Below are positions 1 to 6,741 of a DNA stretch of 13,646 bases, in pieces. The position numbers were made by a program, and so were the translations under genes. Source of the stretch: Planctomycetota bacterium (GTDB lineage: Bacteria; Planctomycetota; Phycisphaerae; Sedimentisphaerales; SM23-30); contig JAKJEP010000053.1 in NCBI GenBank assembly GCA_022705365.1, positions 1 to 13,646 on the forward strand. Direction: 5' to 3'. The first letter of the stretch is position 1; each line of letters opens with the position of its first letter. The notes beneath the pieces are model-generated. The model worked only from the letters and a program-made list of their open reading frames with translations, searched no databases and was not told the DNA's origin.

Positions 1-56
1 GGGTGCTCGATCTGCTGCATGTGGAACATGATCTGCCGATTCGCTGGAGCTTATAG
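1..56 (+). CDS. 3' end of an unidentified protein gene (partial)
   Basis: Frame 3 is open from the window edge to a TAG at 54-56 and reads VLDLLHVEHDLPIRWSL. The composition (alternating hydrophobic and charged residues, ending in a beta-strand-like IRW) looks like a real protein C-terminus, while the other two plus frames give poorer peptides. Only 17 residues are visible, so no family can be named. The gene converges on the DUF1080 lipoprotein gene, with only 7 bp between the two stop codons. Confidence 0.5.
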   Translation, partial: VLDLLHVEHDLPIRWSL

Positions 57-63
57 ATTCCGC

Positions 64-873
64 CTATTTTGTATTTTCTGACAGGGGGATCAGGTCGAGC
101 CGCCGGAAGAAGACTTCTGCTCCTTCGGTTTGGATCTGGATTTTCCCTTTACGCGGCTGAACGTCCAGGCAGCGGTTGACCACTACCCCGTTCAGGATGA
201 CGGTGATGGTCTGGCCATCGGCGATACACTCGTAGCGATTCCATTGGCCCAGCGGTTTTTCGAGGTCCTGCGAGCCGCGGAAGCCCTTGACATCCTTCCA
301 GCCGGGGTCGCGCCCCCACCAGTCGATGCGGCCGCCGTGGATGGTTACAGGAGTACCTTGTTCGTTAAAAATGTGGCCGTCCGCACCGACAGGGCAGGTC
401 AGCAGGAATTCCTGGCGGCCGTCTCCCACGACGATGAAGTCACCGGTACCGCCCTCGATCATCTGCAGTTCGATGCCGAACATCCAGTTGCCGCCGAAGG
501 CCCCGTCCCTGCCCTGGGAATGAATCACCAGTCCGCTGTCCCGGGCGTTTTCCACCCGCGGCGGGAACGTCTGTTCACCCCATTTGAATTCGGCAATCAG
601 ATGATAATTTTCGTATTCCTTTTGTGTCACCAGCCCGCCGAACTCTTCCCCGGAAATCCGGATCATGCCGTCCCGTACCGTAAAGACGTTTTTCGGGTCC
701 ACATCGCGGCCGCGGCCATTCAGATAGGTATAAAAGCCGTTTAGATCTTTGCCATTGAAGAGGTGGATGACCCGATCGGATAGGGAAGACTGATTTTGGC
801 GGCAACCACCCAGGGCGAGCAAAAGCGCCAGGACCGTGAGAGACATGGGGAAAATTGATTTTGAATGCTTCAT
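64..873 (-). CDS. DUF1080 (3-keto-disaccharide hydrolase-type) lipoprotein
   Basis: A 269-residue secreted lipoprotein. I chose the ATG at 873 rather than the in-frame ATG at 903 because it gives a clean lipoprotein signal (MKHSK, a hydrophobic stretch, then the lipobox L-G-G-C with Cys24) and has a GGAG about 11 nt upstream. The mature part matches the DUF1080/3-keto-disaccharide hydrolase family (PF06439), a concanavalin-like beta-sandwich. Visible hallmarks are LFNGKDLNGF at about 38-47, DSGLVIHS at about 112-119, WMFGIELQMIEGGTGD at about 130-145, and a closing GKIQIQTEGAEVFFRRLDLIPL-type strand. Members act on 3-keto-glycosides or bind carbohydrate. They are greatly expanded in planctomycetes and other PVC bacteria. 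Its divergent placement from a sodium symporter, near a secreted hydrolase operon, fits carbohydrate processing at the cell surface. The exact substrate is unknown. Confidence 0.88.
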   Translation of the reverse strand: MKHSKSIFPMSLTVLALLLALGGCRQNQSSLSDRVIHLFNGKDLNGFYTYLNGRGRDVDPKNVFTVRDGMIRISGEEFGGLVTQKEYENYHLIAEFKWGEQTFPPRVENARDSGLVIHSQGRDGAFGGNWMFGIELQMIEGGTGDFIVVGDGRQEFLLTCPVGADGHIFNEQGTPVTIHGGRIDWWGRDPGWKDVKGFRGSQDLEKPLGQWNRYECIADGQTITVILNGVVVNRCLDVQPRKGKIQIQTEGAEVFFRRLDLIPLSENTK

Positions 874-894
874 AATCTGTTTATCTCCATAAAA

Positions 895-911
895 GATGAC
901 CACATGTCATC
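895..911. promoter_or_regulatory. Operator-like inverted repeat GATGAC-N5-GTCATC
   Basis: A perfect 6-bp inverted repeat with a 5-bp spacer (GATGACCACATGTCATC) lies in the divergent intergenic region. It sits just downstream of a TATAAT on the minus strand (927-932) and upstream of the ribosome binding site of the DUF1080 gene. The size and placement suit a dimeric repressor such as a LacI or GntR protein, or a short RNA hairpin in the 5' leader. No regulator gene is in the window. Confidence 0.35.
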
Positions 912-926
912 CGTTGGCTTATGTAA

Positions 927-932
927 ATTATA
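927..932 (-). promoter_or_regulatory. Candidate -10 box of the DUF1080 gene
   Basis: The minus strand reads TATAAT, a perfect -10 hexamer, about 54 bp upstream of the chosen start codon. No good -35 hexamer is found 16-18 bp upstream. The surrounding sequence is very AT-rich and also reads TATAAT on the plus strand at 929-934, so chance is a real alternative. Confidence 0.3.
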
Positions 933-1050
933 ATATTTTTTCAAGATGAGAACATCCTAATTTACGGAGAAAAAATTTTTATATATTGCTTTTGCCATGA
1001 TTCTGGTACATTCAAGGCCAAAAATTACTTTAAAATCGGGAAAGTGATTG

Positions 1051-2550
1051 ATGAAAAATCTGCAGACATTCGATATCGTAATTGTTGTGGTATATCTATT
1101 TCTTTTTCCGTGTCTGGGGTACTGGGTCGGCAGAAAGCAAAAAACCAGCGAGGATTATTTCCTGGGCGGGCGCAAGCTGCGCTGGTGGATGGTCGGCATT
1201 TCCATGGTGGTTACCGATATCGGGGCCTTGGAACTGGTGGGGGTGGCGGGCAGTGCCTATGGTATGGGGCTGGCCATGGCCAATTTCGACTGGATCGGCT
1301 GTGTACCGGCGATGGTGCTGGCGGCTTTTCTGTTTATTCCCCTCTACTGGAAAGCGGGAGTCTATACCATACCGGAATATCTGGGCCGGCGTTATAACGA
1401 TGGGGTACGGACCATGATTGCGATTTTATGGGGCTTGTTTCTGGTGGCGAATCTGGGCATCTTTTTGTGGAGTGCGGCCACGGTGCTGGAGGTGATGCTG
1501 GGTTGGCCGAAATGGATCTCGATTCTGATAACGGCTTCCGTAGTCGGCTTATACACCTTCTTCGGCGGTCTGGAAGCCGTGGTTATGGCGGATATGATAC
1601 AATATGCCAACCTGATGATGGGGAGCATTATTATTCTGGTGGTTGGTTTAATCAAGGTGGGGGGTATCGACGGCCTGGTGGAGACAGTGCAGGCCATTGG
1701 GGGGCCGGAACGCAAAGATTTCTTTCACCTGCTGCTGCCCGCCAGCACTACCCATCCCATGTCCTGGTCGGCGGTTTTTTTCGGATTGGCGCTGGTGTTG
1801 TCGCCAGCTTACTGGGTGGGTAACCAGGCGATTGTCCAACGGAATCTGGGGACTGGAAATGCCAGGGATGCCAAAAAATCGGTCCTGTTCGGCGCGGCGC
1901 TGAAACTGACGATTCCGATTTTAATCGTCGTTCCGGGCATGGTCGGTTTTGCCCTGTATCCGGATCTTCCGGAACAGGACAAGATTTATCCCTATATGCT
2001 GCAGAATATGCTGCCACCCGGGTTGCTGGGGCTGGTGTTTGCGGGCTTTCTGGTTGTGGTGATGAGCGGTGCGGATGCGTATCTTAATTCCGCCTCCACT
2101 TTGTGGACGATGGATGTGTATAAAAAATATATTTACAAAGAGGCTGACCAGCGCCATCTGTATAAAGTGGGCCGGATTTTGACCGCTGCGTTTATCGGAC
2201 TGGCAGTCTTGATGGCGCCCCTTACCGATAAATTTGAGGGAGTATTCAGTGCAATGCAGACGCTTTTATCCCTGTTTCAGGGGCCGACTTTTGCCATCCT
2301 GCTGCTGGGGATGATCTGGAAAGGGGCTAACAGCTACGGCGCCATTGCCGGGCTGGTGGCCGGGCTGATAACCAGCTTTACCCTGTTCTGGATAAAGGAT
2401 GGCATCTTTCAGGCGGCCAATCCGTTTCTGTTCATTGCCTGGTGGTCGTTTGTCATGGGAGTGGTTGTAACGGTTGTGGTCAGCCTGTTTACCCCGAGCC
2501 GGCCCGCCAACGCACTGGCTGCTCTGACCTGGTCATCGAAAGGATCGTGA
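1051..2550 (+). CDS. Sodium:solute symporter, SSS family
   Basis: A 499-residue polytopic inner-membrane transporter of the SSS family (PF00474), which couples Na+ entry to uptake of sugars, sugar acids, amino acids or similar solutes. I prefer ATG 1051 over the TTG at 1048. Family hallmarks are an N-terminal membrane helix, SEDYFLGGRKLRWWMVGISM at 33-52 (the start of the core repeat), YTIPEYLGRRY at 105-115, and SGADAYLNSASTL at 339-351. The last corresponds to the helix that supplies Ser/Thr ligands of the Na2 site in characterised members. The length is normal for the family. It is followed after 1 bp by a small membrane-protein gene and flanked by carbohydrate-processing genes, so a sugar or uronate substrate is the likely guess. 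The coding strand is notably G-rich, unlike the other genes here. Confidence 0.93.
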   Translation: MKNLQTFDIVIVVVYLFLFPCLGYWVGRKQKTSEDYFLGGRKLRWWMVGISMVVTDIGALELVGVAGSAYGMGLAMANFDWIGCVPAMVLAAFLFIPLYWKAGVYTIPEYLGRRYNDGVRTMIAILWGLFLVANLGIFLWSAATVLEVMLGWPKWISILITASVVGLYTFFGGLEAVVMADMIQYANLMMGSIIILVVGLIKVGGIDGLVETVQAIGGPERKDFFHLLLPASTTHPMSWSAVFFGLALVLSPAYWVGNQAIVQRNLGTGNARDAKKSVLFGAALKLTIPILIVVPGMVGFALYPDLPEQDKIYPYMLQNMLPPGLLGLVFAGFLVVVMSGADAYLNSASTLWTMDVYKKYIYKEADQRHLYKVGRILTAAFIGLAVLMAPLTDKFEGVFSAMQTLLSLFQGPTFAILLLGMIWKGANSYGAIAGLVAGLITSFTLFWIKDGIFQAANPFLFIAWWSFVMGVVVTVVVSLFTPSRPANALAALTWSSKGS

Positions 2551-2551
2551 C

Positions 2552-2872
2552 ATGATAGGGATTTTATCGGAAGTTTTAACATCTATCATCGCAGAAGGCG
2601 GATTTGTAGCGCCGGTACGAGAGGCCCTGATTGGTGTTTTGAAGCCGGTCGCGACATGGTTTTATGAGCTTACCGCCGGGGTGCCGCTCTGGGCGGTATT
2701 GCTGCTATTTGTCGTCACCCTCTTAATGCTGGCAGGGTGGGTAATCAGTTTGAAATCAGAAAAGCCGGATCCGGCACAAGGTTCGGGTGGAGGGAGGATT
2801 TTTTCTGATCTGCGATTGTGGGCGGTACTGATCCTTCTGATTCAGACGGTCATTTATCTGGTTTTGGGCTGA
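2552..2872 (+). CDS. Small two-helix membrane protein, co-transcribed with the symporter
   Basis: A 106-residue protein of unknown function. The ATG lies 1 bp after the symporter stop codon, with an AAGGA about 7 nt upstream, so the pair is almost certainly translated from one mRNA. Residues 1-40 form a hydrophobic or amphipathic stretch. Two clear membrane helices follow at about 45-66 and 88-105. They are joined by a charged, glycine-rich loop (KSEKPDPAQGSGGGR). I do not recognise a named family. It does not look like the DUF485 or DUF4212 proteins that accompany some symporters. The tight coupling suggests an accessory or stability subunit of the symporter, which is inference. Confidence 0.8.
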   Translation: MIGILSEVLTSIIAEGGFVAPVREALIGVLKPVATWFYELTAGVPLWAVLLLFVVTLLMLAGWVISLKSEKPDPAQGSGGGRIFSDLRLWAVLILLIQTVIYLVLG

Positions 2873-2929
2873 TTATAGTCCTATAGCCGGCCAAATCGGC
2901 AACCACAGAATATTCTCCGACTAAGCGGG

Positions 2930-4315
2930 CTAACGCGGTTGGTTTTTAAAACCGCGGAGTTCCGGGCCGAAATAGCAGAGCGGTTCCGGGAGGTAGTCGG
3001 GGCTGTCTTTGGTTATTTTCTGGCTGCGTAAGTTGTCGTAGATATGGAACAGGATATATGGTTTCATTTCCAGGGTTGGCATCGTGCAGGTGGGAGTGAA
3101 CTCAAAAAGTACGGAGGAGTCGTATCTTTTGTTATCGGCAAGAGTTTTATAGTTTCCGGTCAGGCCGGTGTTGCCGGTGATGCTGACATGGTTGGGGATT
3201 TCGAAGAATTTGATGACGGGGACATTGCGGGTGTACAGCCAGTTGTCGCGGAGAACTATGTAGTTTTTATCGTTTTCAAGTTCATGCGTTTTTTGAGGGT
3301 TGGTCCAGGGCAGCAGGAATTTGGTGTAATTATAGATGAGGGAAATCTGCTCGCCATCGAGCGCGTTGTTATGATTGACCGATTCGTTGCCGAAGCGGCT
3401 GCCGGCGATGTCCAGGAACCAGCCGTAGTTGTCGATCCAGCGCATGTTTTTATATTCACCCGCCTCTGACTGGGGTGTGAAGGTGCAGTCACGAATCCGC
3501 AGACCGTCCATGTTGACGATATACGCCAGGTCGGATTCCATGCTGGGGCAGAACCAGGATTGCTCCAGGGTGCATTCGTCAAAAACCAGGTGATCGCTCA
3601 TCTGGCGGACGTTGTAAAAGACCGTGCCGATGACGCGGAAAGTACCGGGGGCGGTATGCTGGCCGGGGCGGGTGCGGATGGCCACGCCGAAACCTTTAAA
3701 GTAGCAGTTTTCGATGAGGATGTCGCCGCCATCGTCCGTCTCGCCCCAGGCCGGTTCCTCGTTGGGTTCTACCTTGACGATAGACCAGTTGGGTTTTTCG
3801 CCGGGTTGGGCACTATTTTCCGACGGTTTCCATTTTTTCGGTTCACCGGTGGAGTAAATGATCAGGGGTGGAGTATTGTTCCGGGGGCCGACGAATTCGA
3901 TTTCGCGGAAGCGGGCCAGCCGGTTGGAAAAGCGGATGAAGCCGTTGGGGCCGCATTCGAAGATGGAACGGCCTTCCGACTCGAACAGGAACTGATGCCC
4001 CATATCCACCGGTTCCGGCACATCGCGAAAATCATAAATACGGGCGGCAAACAGGATTTTGATGGCCGTGTAGCGATTACCCGGTTGCGGCCAGCTTCCC
4101 ATCTGGGAATATTTGGTACCGATGGTTTGCAACTTCGATTTCAGCAGGTCCGCTAGTTGCTGCAATTTTTCTGTGTCGGTTTTGCCCGGCAGCGTGTCGA
4201 AATAGATGACACTGGTGGGCGGGGAGGCCGATTGTGCCATGGCCGGATGGTGAAAGGATAACATTCCTGTCAGGAAAAAAATCAGAGTAGATGTTGCCTT
4301 GTTGTTGTATGTCAT
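2930..4315 (-). CDS. Secreted right-handed beta-helix protein
   Basis: A 461-residue exported protein. The ATG at 4315 has an AAGGG about 11 nt upstream. The N-terminus is a Sec signal peptide with a likely cleavage after AMA at residue 27. The mature region contains repeated short beta-rich units (DILIENCYFKGFGVAIRT, GTFRVIGTVFYN, DHLVFDECTLEQSWF, DGLRIRDCTFTP, HVSITGNTGLTG). This is the rung pattern of parallel beta-helix proteins such as pectate lyases and other polysaccharide lyases or glycosidases. No catalytic motif can be assigned by eye. It follows the GH42-like gene after 35 bp on the same strand, so the two are probably one operon acting on the same glycan. It could equally be a binding or surface protein. 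Confidence 0.8.
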   Translation of the reverse strand: MTYNNKATSTLIFFLTGMLSFHHPAMAQSASPPTSVIYFDTLPGKTDTEKLQQLADLLKSKLQTIGTKYSQMGSWPQPGNRYTAIKILFAARIYDFRDVPEPVDMGHQFLFESEGRSIFECGPNGFIRFSNRLARFREIEFVGPRNNTPPLIIYSTGEPKKWKPSENSAQPGEKPNWSIVKVEPNEEPAWGETDDGGDILIENCYFKGFGVAIRTRPGQHTAPGTFRVIGTVFYNVRQMSDHLVFDECTLEQSWFCPSMESDLAYIVNMDGLRIRDCTFTPQSEAGEYKNMRWIDNYGWFLDIAGSRFGNESVNHNNALDGEQISLIYNYTKFLLPWTNPQKTHELENDKNYIVLRDNWLYTRNVPVIKFFEIPNHVSITGNTGLTGNYKTLADNKRYDSSVLFEFTPTCTMPTLEMKPYILFHIYDNLRSQKITKDSPDYLPEPLCYFGPELRGFKNQPR

Positions 4316-4350
4316 TTTTCTATTACCCTTCTGACGGTTCCATAAAATGG

Positions 4351-6450
4351 TTACGGTTCCGTGACGAGCAGCCGGATCTGCCAGGGATCGACGAGGGGGA
4401 TGACGAATTTCTGGTAGGGGCCGTCGTTTTCGATGGACTGGAGGATGGTCTGGTTGCAGGCCATATCATAGAGCTTGAGGATCTTGCGGTCCGTGCGGAG
4501 CATGAGGATCACGTTTTCCGCCGGATCGAAGGAGGCGTTGGTGAAGGCCAGGGCGATTTGGCCGCTGGGCTGGGGCTGGCGGATCCAGAGGTTGATTTTA
4601 TGGAAGGACGCGATGTAGCCGGGCAGGCTGTCTTTGGAGAGCCAGCGCATAATAGATTTCAACTGGGCACTGCGGGAAAGATTCTCCAGGAAAGTCCAGG
4701 GGTAATAGCCCTGGACGCAGATGCGGCCGCCCAGTTTGTTTTCAAAAACGCCCAGGCAGCAGTCGTGCACAGGTTCGAAGGAGTAGTCCAGCAGCCGGGC
4801 CAGGCTCTGGGCCTGGGGGTCGGTCTTTTCCAGCAGATAGGCGGGGTAGAGCCACCAGACGAAAGACTGGCGGTTGTCACAGCGGCGCCCGGCATATTCG
4901 CCGTTTAGCGGGTGCGGCAGAAATTCGGTCATCCGGTCCACGCTGTCGGTGCGGATGGTTTTAAAGCCGGTCAGGTCGCCGAAGCCCCGTTCATTGAGCA
5001 GATCCAGGGTCGGCCCGTCCATATACACTCCCTTGGAAAGGATGTCTCTAATTTGATCATCGCTCAGGGCGACTACGGCGGTGCGGGTCAGGACCAGGAC
5101 CTGGGCGTATTTACTGTCATAGGCGCTGGGAATCCCCACATCGAACATCTCATCATCGGGGAATAGACCGCCGCCGTTGAACCAGCTTCCCCCTTCCAGG
5201 GAGAGAGCGGCGAAGCCGTCCTTGTTCCAGTACACACTCACGCCGGGCAGTTTGGCCCGGCCGAGATTTTTGGCCATCAGGTCGAGGAAAGGCCGCACCT
5301 GGTGGAGCCGGGCGACCAGCGGCTCAAACTCATCCAGTGGTTCATCGTATTGGCCGAGAACGTTGAAGGCGGCACCCGTGCAGCCGGCGGCGATATGCTC
5401 GACCGCCTCCAGCGCCACGATGTTGGCGGCTTTTTTCAGCCGCTGGTAGGGAAAGTTTTCGATCTCCGATTGAATCGAACGCACGTGGTCAGGCAGAACC
5501 GAGACCTGCCGGCCGATGGCGTGCGATTTATCAACCAGCCCGCCGGTGCTGGAGTCCTCGTAGTAGCCGCCGCCCGGCCGCCACATGACCGGGGCATTCG
5601 TTTTGCCGGAAAGCGTGTCCGCCCAGCGGTCAAAATCATACCCCTCCCAGAAACGATCACCCGTCATAAAGCCCAGCGGCAGCCCCGGATTTCGCTCGTG
5701 CACGTAAGTACTGATGGCGGCGAACAGGTCATTGATCGTATCCCGGTTGTGCTGGAGCCATTTTTTGCGAAATTCCAGTTTCTCGGCCAGGCTCCCCTGG
5801 TCAGCCGCCGCCCGGATTTCCTCGCGGGTCCATTTCCGGCCGGTTTCCTTCGCGAACCGGGCCAGGCAGTTGTCGCAGAAGCAGGTCAGATTCACCGGTA
5901 TATGCCCGGCCAGGCGGATATCATCGTCCAGCCAGATGTAATCCGGATTGGCGTCCATCATCAACTGGATTCGCCAGAGCATCTGCTTGATCAGGTCCGG
6001 ATCGTTCGGGCAGAGCGAACCCTGCGAGGTGCTGCCGTTGATATCGGTAACCTGGGTGTAGTTTTCCGGATCGACGATGCTGTTGGGCAGGTTTTCGTTG
6101 TGGTGGCCCATGATGCACAGAATGTTGTAGCCGCTGCGGTAACCGCGCGCTTTGGCCGCCGCGATCCGCTGGGCGAACAGCTTGACGCGGCTCTCGAAGA
6201 GTTCCGGTTTCTGGACGGAGTGGCTGTAGGTGGTGAACAGGGTGACTTCGTCCGTTACGCCGTCGTACTTATCGAAGAGGTCCAGCAGTTCGGTGAAACG
6301 GGATTCGGAGACGGATTGCCCCATGCCGATGCGGAAGGAGATAAATGCCTTGTCAATTTCGGCGGGTTTCTCCGCGGCGGCGGTCGTGAAAAAGTTCACG
6401 GTCAAAAAGGATAACAGCGCGGTGAACAGGAGAGAATGGATTTTGGTCAT
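4351..6450 (-). CDS. Secreted GH42-like glycoside hydrolase, family not assigned
   Basis: A 699-residue exported protein with a strong AAGGAG 7 nt before the ATG. A Sec signal peptide occupies residues 1-26 (cleavage near TTAAA). The order of parts resembles GH42-type beta-galactosidases. There is a TIM-barrel-like region at about 35-390, with WLDDD at 173-177 and a CFCDNCLARF cluster at 190-199 (Cys190, Cys192, Cys195). An acidic SEIENFPY at 328-335 is a candidate nucleophile strand. A Rossmann-like segment follows at about 440-495 (YAQVLVLTRTAVVALSDDQIRDIL...MDGPTLDLLNERG), like the GATase-like trimerisation domain of GH42. The C-terminus is a beta-rich domain. The substrate is unknown. Catalytic residues are guessed from position, not proven. 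It heads an operon with the beta-helix gene and faces away from yifB. Confidence 0.75.
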   Translation of the reverse strand: MTKIHSLLFTALLSFLTVNFFTTAAAEKPAEIDKAFISFRIGMGQSVSESRFTELLDLFDKYDGVTDEVTLFTTYSHSVQKPELFESRVKLFAQRIAAAKARGYRSGYNILCIMGHHNENLPNSIVDPENYTQVTDINGSTSQGSLCPNDPDLIKQMLWRIQLMMDANPDYIWLDDDIRLAGHIPVNLTCFCDNCLARFAKETGRKWTREEIRAAADQGSLAEKLEFRKKWLQHNRDTINDLFAAISTYVHERNPGLPLGFMTGDRFWEGYDFDRWADTLSGKTNAPVMWRPGGGYYEDSSTGGLVDKSHAIGRQVSVLPDHVRSIQSEIENFPYQRLKKAANIVALEAVEHIAAGCTGAAFNVLGQYDEPLDEFEPLVARLHQVRPFLDLMAKNLGRAKLPGVSVYWNKDGFAALSLEGGSWFNGGGLFPDDEMFDVGIPSAYDSKYAQVLVLTRTAVVALSDDQIRDILSKGVYMDGPTLDLLNERGFGDLTGFKTIRTDSVDRMTEFLPHPLNGEYAGRRCDNRQSFVWWLYPAYLLEKTDPQAQSLARLLDYSFEPVHDCCLGVFENKLGGRICVQGYYPWTFLENLSRSAQLKSIMRWLSKDSLPGYIASFHKINLWIRQPQPSGQIALAFTNASFDPAENVILMLRTDRKILKLYDMACNQTILQSIENDGPYQKFVIPLVDPWQIRLLVTEP

Positions 6451-6608
6451 TGTCGGTCTCCTTCATTAAAGAATAGACATCATGACGAAAATACCTTGCA
6501 AAACAAGAAGTTGCCATAGATAGGGGTAACATAATAATGGATAAAAGTAACTTTCAGTAAGGGGCTTTCCGCAAAAACCGGCTGGGTCCGATCCCCCGCT
6601 CTAAAAAA

Positions 6609-6648
6609 CCGGATGCACCAATCAGCCCTTGCAGAACGGTGCATCTGG
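6609..6648 (+). promoter_or_regulatory. Inverted repeat overlapping the likely yifB promoter
   Basis: The arms CCGGATGCACC (6609-6619) and GGTGCATCTGG (6638-6648) pair over 11 bp, with one G-U if transcribed from the plus strand, around an 18-nt centre. The right arm lies between the candidate -35 and -10 boxes of yifB. This placement suits an operator at which a bound dimer would block RNA polymerase. If transcription starts further upstream, it could instead be a leader hairpin. Confidence 0.4.
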
Positions 6649-6657
6649 AATTATACT
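6629..6657 (+). promoter_or_regulatory. Candidate sigma70-type promoter of yifB
   Basis: TTGCAG (6629-6634) and TATACT (6652-6657) are separated by 17 bp. This predicts a start near 6664 and a leader of about 78 nt before the yifB ATG. The -10 matches 5 of 6 consensus bases and the -35 matches the TTG. Confidence 0.4.
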
Positions 6658-6741
6658 TACTCACGATACCAGGGATGTAATCTCCAGCCAACAGCGGCGG
6701 TTCGTATGGGGATAAGGTCTTTTTCGCCGGAAGGATACAAT

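Noticed and set aside
5302..6414. A 370-codon open frame on the plus strand opposite the GH42-like gene
   Set aside because: No signal, domain or ribosome binding site. The opposite strand has a signal peptide, a strong Shine-Dalgarno sequence and domain structure.
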